From positions 1 through 41,969 of the forward strand of contig JAEYWL010000028.1 of assembly GCA_023428915.1 (NCBI GenBank): a DNA stretch of 41,969 nt, in the 5' to 3' direction. Source of the DNA: Verrucomicrobiota bacterium. GTDB taxonomy: Bacteria; Chlamydiota; Chlamydiia; Chlamydiales; JAEYWL01. Position 1 is the stretch's first letter. Each line of letters opens with the position of its first letter. Under the pieces are notes generated by a model. That model had not been told where the DNA came from, ran no database searches, and saw only the letters and a list, made by a program, of their open reading frames with translations. Both the position numbers and the translations under genes were made by a program. Below are positions 32,120 through 40,150 of the stretch, in pieces.

Positions 32120-34297
32120 ATGAATAGCCAGTATAGTACAGAAGCGTACCGGCCTGAAAATGATTTACGGTATGCGCATGAACAAGGGTATTTTGATAAA
32201 AGCATTGGCGTCCGGGTGCTTATTGGTTTGATATTTACCCTTACTTTGTTCTTGTTTTTTCATTTTCGCGAAGTGCGCATTGATATTTTAGAAGTTGGCA
32301 GCAAAGCCACAAGCTATATAGTTGCGCAAGTTCCCTTTGACTTTTTGGACGATGAGGCAATGGTTATCCTTAAACAGGAATCTGTTAAGGATATTGGCAG
32401 CATTTATAAGCTTTCCGATAATGAAATAGCGCAGCGGCGGGCAGATTTTGACCGGCAGCTGCTAAATGACCCTAATTGGCGGCAGCAGTATGGAGGAGTG
32501 GCTCTTGCCGACGTATATGCTGGTCTGGATGCCTTGCAAAAGGCCCTTTCAACTATTCGTTTTACCGATCCCCGCACGCTTAGCCAACTGAACGCACAAG
32601 GATTAGCCGATATCCGCTATCAAGTGTTCATTCCCCAAAACCTCTCCAATCAGGTAGATCTGCCCAATGAGGTGTGGATCAACCTGCAGCGCAATTTTTT
32701 AGCAGACCATAACATTAGTCCGGAAGCGCAAAACATTATTCTCAGGTATTTTAGCGCCAGAGCTTGGAAAATCGAAGAGGATATGCCCGATCGTTTGCAG
32801 CTCAGAAAGAAAATCCAGGCCAATGTCCCTGATAAGTATACCCATGTGTTTGCAGGAAATCGCATCCTGGATCAAGGGGAAAAAGTAACCTTGCGCCATA
32901 TTGCCATGCTGCAGTCGATGAAAAAAGCCTTAAGCGAAATGCGCAATCTCTGGTATCCCTCGACGCTGCTAGGTACCTTGCTTATGAGTTTATTAATGGT
33001 AGGGCTATGCGTAGCTTATCTTAAAGTTAACTATGCCTCTATCTTGCAATCAAACCGAAAACTGTTTTTGCTTGTTGCGATAGTTATACTTACTTTGACG
33101 ATCGCTAAACTTGTCGAATATTTTATCCTAAATAATACAGACCGGAGGTGGGCAGATATTATTCGCTATCCCCTTATCGTTCCTTTAGCAGCCATCCTAG
33201 TGTGCAACTTGCTAAATCCTGCTATTGCTACTTTTACGGCAGGTTTTCTAGCCATTATCCTCACGATGACGCTGGCGTTTGATCATGGCGGTTTTTTGAT
33301 ATTGAATCTGATAGCTTCAATTATCGCTATATTGTCCACCCGCACTCTTAGAAAGCGCAAAGAGATTTTTATCGTATGCGCTAAAGCTTGGCTTGGTTGT
33401 GTGGCAGTGGTCGTTTCCATGCATCTCTATTCCAATGCACCTTGGGGAGATTCACTGGTATTTGATCTTATAAGTGCAGCAGGGTTTTTGATGGGGACAG
33501 CGCTGCTGATTTTGGGCATACTTCCTCTGCTTGAAGTCGGTTTCAATATTATGAGCGACGTTACGCTGATGGAATACATGGACCCCAACCACGACTTGTT
33601 GCGCAGGCTTGCGTTTGAGGCGCCCGGCACTTACCAGCACACTCTGGTTGTTGGAAATATAGCCGAAGCGGCTGCGCTGGCAATAGGTGCCAATGGTTTG
33701 TTTTGCCGTGTAGCTTGCCTTTATCACGATATAGGCAAGATCACTACCCCTTACTATTTTACAGAAAATCAACAGGGTGAGATGAATGTGCACCAATTGT
33801 TGACGCCGCTTGAGTCTGCTCAAGCCATTATGGCACATGTCAGCGAAGGGGTAGCTATGGGGCGCAAAGCGGGATTGCCGGAACAAATTATAGATATCAT
33901 TAAGGAACATCACGGCACAACTTTAGTATACTATTTTTATCGCAAGCAGCTGGATGCCAATGACGGCGATACAAGCAAAGTGCAGGAGAGCGATTTTCGT
34001 TATAGCGGACCACGCCCTCACAGTAAAGAATCGGCTATCATCATGATTGCAGATTCTTTTGAAGCTGCCGCCCGCTCCCTTGACAAATTCAATGAAACTA
34101 CCCTAACTGAACTGATCAATAAAATTGTGCGGGATAAAGCAGAAGATAACCAATTTGACGAATGCCTGCTGACATTTGAGGAAATGGCTATTGTTAAGAG
34201 AACGATGGTCAAAACTTTAGTGGCAGCCTTTCATTCCCGTATCAAATACCCCTCCCGTGAAACTTCAAAAAGCAAACCAGCTACGGAGTCAGCATGA
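32120..34297 (+). CDS. pgpH: PgpH-type 7TM-HD cyclic-di-AMP phosphodiesterase
   Basis: The 725-residue protein has one N-terminal transmembrane helix (VLIGLIFTLTLFLFFHF), a large extracytoplasmic 7TMR-HDED domain (about residues 50-285), seven membrane helices (about 285-475), then a cytoplasmic HD domain. HD motifs are APGTYQHTLVVGNIAEAAA (first His), ACLYHDIGKI (His536-Asp537), IMAHVSEGVAMG and IIKEHHGTTLVYYF. This architecture is that of PgpH, which degrades the second messenger c-di-AMP. It is followed by an SDR gene with an ATGA overlap. The upstream leader contains repeat copy D. Confidence 0.9.
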   Translation: MNSQYSTEAYRPENDLRYAHEQGYFDKSIGVRVLIGLIFTLTLFLFFHFREVRIDILEVGSKATSYIVAQVPFDFLDDEAMVILKQESVKDIGSIYKLSDNEIAQRRADFDRQLLNDPNWRQQYGGVALADVYAGLDALQKALSTIRFTDPRTLSQLNAQGLADIRYQVFIPQNLSNQVDLPNEVWINLQRNFLADHNISPEAQNIILRYFSARAWKIEEDMPDRLQLRKKIQANVPDKYTHVFAGNRILDQGEKVTLRHIAMLQSMKKALSEMRNLWYPSTLLGTLLMSLLMVGLCVAYLKVNYASILQSNRKLFLLVAIVILTLTIAKLVEYFILNNTDRRWADIIRYPLIVPLAAILVCNLLNPAIATFTAGFLAIILTMTLAFDHGGFLILNLIASIIAILSTRTLRKRKEIFIVCAKAWLGCVAVVVSMHLYSNAPWGDSLVFDLISAAGFLMGTALLILGILPLLEVGFNIMSDVTLMEYMDPNHDLLRRLAFEAPGTYQHTLVVGNIAEAAALAIGANGLFCRVACLYHDIGKITTPYYFTENQQGEMNVHQLLTPLESAQAIMAHVSEGVAMGRKAGLPEQIIDIIKEHHGTTLVYYFYRKQLDANDGDTSKVQESDFRYSGPRPHSKESAIIMIADSFEAAARSLDKFNETTLTELINKIVRDKAEDNQFDECLLTFEEMAIVKRTMVKTLVAAFHSRIKYPSRETSKSKPATESA

Positions 34298-35112
34298 AAT
34301 TTCAGTCAGCTTTAATTACAGGGGCGACTTCAGGAATAGGGGAAGCATTAGCCCGCTTACTAGCAGCCCAGGGTATTTCTTTAATATTGACAGGGCGCAA
34401 CGAGCAAAAACTCAATGCGTTAAGACAGGAATTGTCGCAGCAAGCGCCCATAACAACAATTGCCGTAGATTTAGAGCAAGCAGATCAGGCGGCTCAGCTA
34501 AAAACTGTTATTTTGGAGCGTGTGCCGGATCTGCTGATTAATAACGCAGGTTTTGGGCTATATGGGGAGTTGACTCGATATGATGAGGCAGAGCAGCTTA
34601 AGATTATTGATGTTAACATTCGAGCTTTGACAGAACTTGCGATTGCCGCAGGCAAAGCATTATACAATGCAAAGCAAAAAGGGGTGATTATGAATATCTC
34701 CTCGGCAGCTGCTTTTATTCCGTTTCCCTATTTTGCGATTTATGCTGCCTCAAAAGCTTATGTAAATCATTTTACAGTCGCTTATGATGAGGAACTTAAG
34801 CCTCATGGGATTAGGGTGCTAGCCGCTTGTCCTGGGCAGGTGCATACCCATTTTAGAAACCGCGCTTCCAAGGGATCTCAAGCAAGTAAAGATGAAACAA
34901 TGGTCATGGAGGCGGAGTTTGCTGCTCGTGAAATTTGGCATCAAATTCAAAAGCTGCAAACTATTCGAATTTTTGACTGGAAGTATAGAGCTGCAATAGC
35001 CTTGGCAAGGTTGCTTCCGCGTGCTTTGCTCAGCCCCATTCTCAAACAAAGCGTGGCAGAGTTTGCGCACCCTTCTCATAAAGAGGCTATGAAAAAAGAA
35101 CAAAAGCAATGA
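34294..35112 (+). CDS. Short-chain dehydrogenase/reductase (classical SDR, DltE/YqjQ-like)
   Basis: The 272-residue protein has SALITGATSGIGEALARLLA (cofactor TGxxxGIG), LILTGRNEQKL (NADP-favouring Arg), LLINNAGFGLYGEL (NNAG), IMNISSAAAFIPFPYFAIYAASKAYV (catalytic Ser, Tyr and Lys) and LAACPGQVHTHF. It is a complete classical SDR of unknown substrate, most like the acyl- or keto-reductase-type SDRs. Its start overlaps the pgpH stop by four bases, so the two are cotranscribed; there is no evident functional link. Confidence 0.9.
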   Translation: MKFQSALITGATSGIGEALARLLAAQGISLILTGRNEQKLNALRQELSQQAPITTIAVDLEQADQAAQLKTVILERVPDLLINNAGFGLYGELTRYDEAEQLKIIDVNIRALTELAIAAGKALYNAKQKGVIMNISSAAAFIPFPYFAIYAASKAYVNHFTVAYDEELKPHGIRVLAACPGQVHTHFRNRASKGSQASKDETMVMEAEFAAREIWHQIQKLQTIRIFDWKYRAAIALARLLPRALLSPILKQSVAEFAHPSHKEAMKKEQKQ

Positions 35113-35321
35113 ACAAAACCGTTTTGCATTTCTTTGTTTGGGATCCTAATGGAAGTATATCAATAGAAATGGAGTTTACTAATGAGGATGCTATTCGTTT
35201 ATTCAATTTTTACAACTTCTCGGGGGCTATAAAAGAAGACTTTCTAGCACGCGCAGGTAGTCTTCTGCCAGCACATCGCAGTGTTCGATGCCTTCATCTA
35301 AAGAGTAGAAGGTTTTGCTGA
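35109..35321 (+). CDS. Possible small protein overlapping the end of pgm
   Basis: The 70-residue frame starts with an ATGA overlap with the SDR stop codon, the same coupling seen between pgpH and the SDR. The first 40 residues (MNKTVLHFFVWDPNGSISIE..) look like real protein, but the last third is antisense to the pgm 3' end and looks like chance sequence (RSVRCLHLKSRRFC). It may be a real gene whose end was lost, or an accidental frame. Low certainty. Confidence 0.3.
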   Translation: MNKTVLHFFVWDPNGSISIEMEFTNEDAIRLFNFYNFSGAIKEDFLARAGSLLPAHRSVRCLHLKSRRFC

Positions 35322-36993
35322 CTGTGCCGCAGTAGATTTTGATTTTTGGTTCTGTACCTGAGGGGCGGATAACGAGCTTAGTCCCATCTTTTAGATGGTA
35401 TACAAGGACATCAGAAGAGGGGAGGGTTAACGGCTCAACGTTTCCTGTATCAAAAAATGTACATTGAGAAGTTTTATAATCTTCAATGCAAACTACTGGA
35501 GTTCCAAGAACTGCTTTTAGTGGGTTCTTGCGTAGCTTTTTCATCGCTAAATCGAGTTGCTGCATGCCAGCCCGTGTAAGAGGGTAATTTACTGACTTCA
35601 AGCTTTCGCGGAAGACACCGAACTTGGTGTAGAGTTCCAGAAGCCTGTCAATAAGTGTTTTACCCTCAAGTTTAGCCTGGAGAGCCATTTCGCAAATCAA
35701 AGCGCTAGAGATGACGGCATCTTTATCCCTGACATGCGTACCGCACAGGTAGCCGAGCGATTCCTCGCCGCCGAACACAAAGTTATAGCCTTGCGGGTCT
35801 TTTTCCCATTCGGTAATTTTTTCACCGATATATTTAAAACCTGTCAGCACATCAAAGCAAGGGCAGCCATAGTGGTTGGCGATCGCTTTGAACAATTCGC
35901 TGGTGACAATTGTTTTAATGAAAGCAGCTTTTGCCGGCATCCGCTTTTGCCGGGTAAGCGACTGGCAGAGATAGTCTAAAAGAAGGCAGGCGACTTGATT
36001 TCCAGTAAGGATGGTAAATTTTCCTTTATGGTTAATGACTATGCCAACCCGGTCGCAGTCGGGGTCTGTGGCTAAAAGCAGGTCGCCTTGCAGTTCTTCA
36101 AGGACTTCCATGCCGAGCTTTAATGCCGTTTTATCTTCCGGATTAGGAGAGTGGGCAGTTGGAAATTGCCCGTGGGGCTTGCATTGTTCCTTGACATAAT
36201 GGATATTTTTTAATCCCCAGGCTTGCAAGAGTTCGGGTACGGCGGCAATTCCAGTGCCATGCAGGCTGGTGTAAATAATACTTAGCTTATCGCCATGCGC
36301 CAAGGTTATTTCCGGGTGGCATTGCAACTCCTTGACAGCTGCTAAATAGGCCTGGTCAAGAGTTTGGTCGACTTGATGGATTAAATCTGCAGAGCCATCA
36401 ATTTTCACCTGGTCAATTGAGCTGATTTGCCGGACTTCCTCAATAATGCCTTTATCATGCGGCGGCAATACCTGGCAGCCATCTCCCCAGTACACTTTAT
36501 ACCCGTTGTACTCAGGAGGATTGTGAGAGGCAGTGATCATAATGGCGGCATTGCAGGCATTTAAACGGCAGCCAAATGAAATAAAGGGCACAGGCCGGAA
36601 CTCTTTGCAAAGGTACACTTCAATTTGATTGGCAGCTAAAACTAGCGCCGCTTCCTGGGCGAATTCTTTAGAGTTCTCACGGGTGTCATAGCCTATAAAT
36701 ACAGCAGGGCGTTTGCCAAAATGCTGTTTAAGCAGGTAATTGGCTAATCCTTGAGTGGCCAGGCGAACAGTATAAAGATTCATCCGGTTGGTGCCGATAC
36801 CCATAAGCCCTCGCAACCCCCCGGTGCCAAAATCTAAATTGCAATAAAAGGCATCTTCCACAGCTTGCGGGTTTTCCTCAAGCTGCTTCTTTATAAACTC
36901 TTTGCTCGCAGGGTCGTAATTGCCGTCTAACCAGGCTTGTACATTTTTTTGCGCCGCAGGATCAAGCATTTGTGTTTCCAGGATTGAAGGCAT
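35227..36993 (-). CDS. Phosphoglucomutase/phosphomannomutase (alpha-D-phosphohexomutase)
   Basis: The 588-residue enzyme has the four-domain phosphohexomutase layout. TGGLRGLMGIGTNRMN and VFIGYDTRENSKEFAQE come first, then the phosphoserine loop IMITASHNPPEYNGYKVYWGDG, the metal-binding loop ATDPDCDRVGIV, the sugar loop GGEESLGYL and the C-terminal phosphate loop VIRPSGTEPKIKIY. The size (about 580) fits the PgcA/PGM2-type class and not the 450-residue GlmM class, so glucose-1-phosphate/glucose-6-phosphate conversion is the likely role. Its ribosome binding site AAGGAG lies inside the last codons of a 39-residue upstream frame. Confidence 0.93.
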   Translation of the reverse strand: MPSILETQMLDPAAQKNVQAWLDGNYDPASKEFIKKQLEENPQAVEDAFYCNLDFGTGGLRGLMGIGTNRMNLYTVRLATQGLANYLLKQHFGKRPAVFIGYDTRENSKEFAQEAALVLAANQIEVYLCKEFRPVPFISFGCRLNACNAAIMITASHNPPEYNGYKVYWGDGCQVLPPHDKGIIEEVRQISSIDQVKIDGSADLIHQVDQTLDQAYLAAVKELQCHPEITLAHGDKLSIIYTSLHGTGIAAVPELLQAWGLKNIHYVKEQCKPHGQFPTAHSPNPEDKTALKLGMEVLEELQGDLLLATDPDCDRVGIVINHKGKFTILTGNQVACLLLDYLCQSLTRQKRMPAKAAFIKTIVTSELFKAIANHYGCPCFDVLTGFKYIGEKITEWEKDPQGYNFVFGGEESLGYLCGTHVRDKDAVISSALICEMALQAKLEGKTLIDRLLELYTKFGVFRESLKSVNYPLTRAGMQQLDLAMKKLRKNPLKAVLGTPVVCIEDYKTSQCTFFDTGNVEPLTLPSSDVLVYHLKDGTKLVIRPSGTEPKIKIYCGTVSKTFYSLDEGIEHCDVLAEDYLRVLESLLL

Positions 36994-36995
36994 AA

Positions 36996-37115
36996 TTACT
37001 CCTTTTCTTTAAGCATTTGCCTTACTCCGGCAACCACAAACAGCACTAAAAAAACTGCGCAAACAATACCGACTACTGTAATTTCCTGTAATAATGATGC
37101 AAGCAAAGGCAACAT
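36996..37115 (-). CDS. 39-residue single-span membrane peptide upstream of pgm
   Basis: The frame begins MLPLLASLLQEITVVGIVCA and ends VAGVRQMLKEKE. It is one hydrophobic helix followed by a basic/acidic cytoplasmic end, an orderly small membrane protein. ATG 37115 has CGGGAG five bases upstream. The stop codon is two bases before the phosphomutase ATG, and the last two sense codons (AAG GAG) form that gene's ribosome binding site, so translation of the two is likely coupled. Too short for homology by eye; function unknown. Confidence 0.6.
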   Translation of the reverse strand: MLPLLASLLQEITVVGIVCAVFLVLFVVAGVRQMLKEKE

Positions 37116-37202
37116 TGCACTCCCGTTTTGACACATTTCTTAATAAGATAGTAATGTTCGATAACTTAATCAAGATAAAATGGGCTTCTTAAGATTCAGA
37201 CC

Positions 37203-37916
37203 TTATTCGGGCACGGTGAAATGCTGGCCTTGCCTTACGACGCCGAATACTTGCTGCAATAACTCGGCATTAAGGGTGGTATGAAAGGGGCCGTGGCCTA
37301 GACAGCATCCTTCTGAAAGAATAGCGATTTGATCGCAGAAACGCTCGGCAGCAAGAAGGTCGTGCAGAGTAACGATGACTGTTTTTCCTTGTTCGGCAAA
37401 TTGGGCCAGTAATTGCCAAATGGCTAGCTGATGTTGGATGTCTAAATTAGAGGTGGGTTCATCCAATAATAAGATAGGGGCGCCGGTAGCTAAAGCTCGA
37501 GCGATATAAGCTCTTTGGCGTTCGCCGCCGGAGATTTGTGTGACTGGACGATGGCTAATATGAGTGATATCTGCTGCTTCCAGGGCCCACAATAGCTGTT
37601 CTTTGTAGAGTCTGCTCCCGGCCGCATAAAATCCCATTTCCACTAATTCGCGCACAGTATAATCAAAATTTAACTGGGGAAGCTGAGGTACTAGTGTCAC
37701 TAAGCGGCTGAGTTCTTTTCTTGGCAGGGATAATACATCTTTAGTTTGACAAGTCACTGTTCCGTGACAGGGGGGCCAAATGCCGTTTAATATTTTCAAA
37801 AGGGTGGATTTGCCGGAGCCATTAGGACCAATGATTCCCGTGATCTTTCCTGGCTGCACTTTCAAGCTGATTTTTTTTATGATGTGCTTGTAGCAAATTT
37901 CGTTTAATTCAAACAT
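37203..37916 (-). CDS. ABC transporter ATP-binding protein, iron-siderophore/cobalamin type (FecE/BtuD-like)
   Basis: The 237-residue ATPase has Walker A GIIGPNGSGKSTLLKIL, the Q-loop in VTLVPQLPQLNF, signature ISGGERQRAYIARALA, Walker B PILLLDEPTSNLD and the H-loop VIVTLHDLLAAERF. The closest type is FecE/FhuC/BtuD. It energises uptake through the neighbouring FecCD-type permease, whose gene it overlaps by eight bases. It is last in the three-gene operon. Confidence 0.92.
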   Translation of the reverse strand: MFELNEICYKHIIKKISLKVQPGKITGIIGPNGSGKSTLLKILNGIWPPCHGTVTCQTKDVLSLPRKELSRLVTLVPQLPQLNFDYTVRELVEMGFYAAGSRLYKEQLLWALEAADITHISHRPVTQISGGERQRAYIARALATGAPILLLDEPTSNLDIQHQLAIWQLLAQFAEQGKTVIVTLHDLLAAERFCDQIAILSEGCCLGHGPFHTTLNAELLQQVFGVVRQGQHFTVPE

Positions 37917-38913
37917 CCAATGCCCTTTCTTGCCTTCTTCCGAAAAGTAAAATTAAGAAAAAAATACCGCCAAGAATAGTGGAAATATTTCCTATTGAAA
38001 AATTATGGATGGCAAAATAACGCAAGAATAGATCCAGTCCCATCAAAAGTGTGCCTCCTGCAACTATGCAAAACGGGATGATGACAACATTGTTATTTCC
38101 AAACAAATAGCGGACAATGTGCGGCAGCACTAATCCAAAAAAAGCGATTACTCCCATAGCCGCTAGAGCCCCGCCTGTCAATAAGGCTACACATAAAAAT
38201 AACCGCCACCTTATTTTTTCCACGTCAACGCCGAGATTAGCAGCGTCCTCATCTCCCAAGGCTAAAAGATTTAATTCTTTTTTGTAATACCAGCTGCCAA
38301 GCAGCCCAATTAAAGTAAGCGGGAGTTGCAGATGAACATGCAGCCAGCTGCGGTCGCTGCTGGTGCCCACCTCAAGTAAGCTCAAGGTTGAGAATAATTG
38401 CCAGTTATCCCTTACGGAATACAGAATAGCACTTTGTATGGCAATTAAAACGGTGGAAATGGCAATTCCAGTTAAAATCAGGTTGCCCAAATGCAAAGCG
38501 CCCTTTTTACGCGATAGGCTATAGACAAGCAATAAGGTAGCTAAGGAGCCGAACACTGCTGCAACCGGCATTGCGTAGGGGGTTTGGCTTTGCCAGCCAA
38601 GCAGATAGACCAGAATAATACACAGGCTGCCTCCGGAGGTAATGCCTAAAATGCTTGGGGAGGCGAGTGCATTTTGAAATAGGGCTTGCAGTATGGCTCC
38701 TGAAACGGCTAGTGAAGCACCGGTGCAAATGAGTATGATTAAACGGGGCAGGCGCTCATCCAGCAAAGGATTCCATAGTGCATTGTCCGAAAAAAAACGG
38801 GCAAGAACCCCTTGCCATACGATTTCAAGGGGGGCTTCTCCCTGCAGCAGTGTAGCTATGGCCAGTGTAATAAAAAGAAGGCAGATGCAGGATTTAGCAA
38901 ATAAAGAACTCAT
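37909..38913 (-). CDS. FecCD/BtuC-type ABC transporter permease
   Basis: The 334-residue protein has about ten hydrophobic segments and the FecCD signatures: DERLPRLIILICTGASLAVSGAILQALFQN with ALASPSILGITSGGSL, the cytoplasmic coupling loop LLALGDEDAANLGVDVEKIR, and AFFGLVLPHIVRYLFG. These permeases import Fe-siderophores, heme or cobalamin. The start overlaps the stop of the binding-protein gene (ATGA). The ligand cannot be read from the permease. Confidence 0.93.
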   Translation of the reverse strand: MSSLFAKSCICLLFITLAIATLLQGEAPLEIVWQGVLARFFSDNALWNPLLDERLPRLIILICTGASLAVSGAILQALFQNALASPSILGITSGGSLCIILVYLLGWQSQTPYAMPVAAVFGSLATLLLVYSLSRKKGALHLGNLILTGIAISTVLIAIQSAILYSVRDNWQLFSTLSLLEVGTSSDRSWLHVHLQLPLTLIGLLGSWYYKKELNLLALGDEDAANLGVDVEKIRWRLFLCVALLTGGALAAMGVIAFFGLVLPHIVRYLFGNNNVVIIPFCIVAGGTLLMGLDLFLRYFAIHNFSIGNISTILGGIFFLILLFGRRQERALDV

Positions 38914-40091
38914 GAATATATAGCGTGGGCTAGGGCAATGTAGAGGTCAAAGCAAGCTAGTATGATAAATTGCGAAGGGGACTCTTGAATTTCTTCATTA
39001 ACAATATATACGCGATTATTTTGCACTGCCGATAATTGCGCCAAGCCTGGATCTTGCAAGATTAGATTTTGAATGGTTGCCGATGGCTCCATTGTTGAGA
39101 TAATTAGGCAAAACGGATTCCAGCCGGCAATTTGTTCATGTTCAAGGGGGATTTTCCATCTCTGTTCATCGACACTGGCTTTAAGCGCTTGATTAAGCCC
39201 AAGCTGGGACAATAAGCTGCCGATGACCATTTTAGGAGTCGTAGCAGAGAAGGAGAGGTTATGATTGAGGCAAAGGGTTTCGGCAATTTTGCGCTCCATG
39301 CCAGGCTGCTGCCTAATTACAGTTAGCCTGTTTTCAATTGCATGCAAAGCCGATTGCATAAACAGGGACATAAGCTCAGCTTTCTCCGAGCAGCCCACTT
39401 TTCCCCCAATAGTTTTTAAACACTCAGCAAGTGAATGGTAATCCCTTAGATTGCCAAGGCAGCAAAGTTCAACTTGCTGACGCTGCAGCATTTCTATGGT
39501 AGCTGGATGTGAGTAGGGAGCTGTAAAAGCCAGTTTGGGTTTGGCGAGAAAGATCTTTTCAGAGCTATATTTGTCGATATCAACTGCAATCGCATCAGTC
39601 AGTTCCTTGTTGTACAATTGCGTTTGCCGCCTTAATCCCGCGGGGATGGCAGCAATCTGCTCAGGCGGGATAAGCGCAAGAAGGAAGCTGGCCGATAAAA
39701 AGGATTGGGGAAGGTAAAGGTCGTTTGCATGAGTCGCAGGAGTTGCGACAGTTCTGCCAATGCGCTGTGCAAGTACAAATTTTTCCGGATGCAAGCGCTT
39801 AACTTCATGATACCCTTCTGAGCACAAGATTTGCGCCTCAATATCCCATTCTGCCATTAATTTAATCATGAGCTGAATATTCCCGGAAAGTGCTTCGTGC
39901 AATTTTTCCCGAGAAATGGGCGGCAATGAGATGTTGGAAATTTGCAAAACGGGCTCAGAGGTGACGAGCTGCGGGGTAAAATGAGAAATGATGGGCTTTT
40001 GGTTTGAATTAAATGCCCAGCTCCACCAGGTAATGACAAATAAACTAGCTGAAAAGTAAGCGAGAGCAGGTCTTTTTAAAAAAGTTAGCAT
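38910..40091 (-). CDS. Substrate-binding protein of the FecCD-type importer (BtuF/FhuD fold)
   Basis: The product is about 393 residues from ATG 40091. An uncleaved or signal-type helix (ALAYFSASLFVITWWSWAF) anchors it. Then come features of class III periplasmic binding proteins: ILCSEGYHEVKRL, LAFTAPYSHPATIEMLQRQQVELCCLG, a long mid helix, and AGWNPFCLIISTMEPSATIQNLI with AVQNNRVYIVNE near the end (the typical N-R-V-Y). The ligand is likely a metal chelate or cobalamin. ATG 40127 is also in frame, but it lies in the loop of a hairpin whose stem would hide its GGAG, so 40091 is preferred. Confidence 0.82.
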   Translation of the reverse strand: MLTFLKRPALAYFSASLFVITWWSWAFNSNQKPIISHFTPQLVTSEPVLQISNISLPPISREKLHEALSGNIQLMIKLMAEWDIEAQILCSEGYHEVKRLHPEKFVLAQRIGRTVATPATHANDLYLPQSFLSASFLLALIPPEQIAAIPAGLRRQTQLYNKELTDAIAVDIDKYSSEKIFLAKPKLAFTAPYSHPATIEMLQRQQVELCCLGNLRDYHSLAECLKTIGGKVGCSEKAELMSLFMQSALHAIENRLTVIRQQPGMERKIAETLCLNHNLSFSATTPKMVIGSLLSQLGLNQALKASVDEQRWKIPLEHEQIAGWNPFCLIISTMEPSATIQNLILQDPGLAQLSAVQNNRVYIVNEEIQESPSQFIILACFDLYIALAHAIYS

Positions 40092-40108
40092 AGCAGAAAG
40101 CTGGTTGT

Positions 40109-40141
40109 CTTGTTGGAGCGACAGCATTTCGCTCCAACAAG
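40109..40141 (-). terminator. Hairpin after groEL
   Basis: Perfect 13-base arms CTTGTTGGAGCGA and TCGCTCCAACAAG flank a 7-base loop, starting 10 bp after the groEL stop. It is GC-balanced and strong but not followed by a T-run on the minus strand. It is probably the end of the groEL transcript or an attenuating hairpin; it also covers an alternative start (ATG 40127) of the following gene. Confidence 0.7.
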
Positions 40142-40150
40142 AATTTGAGC

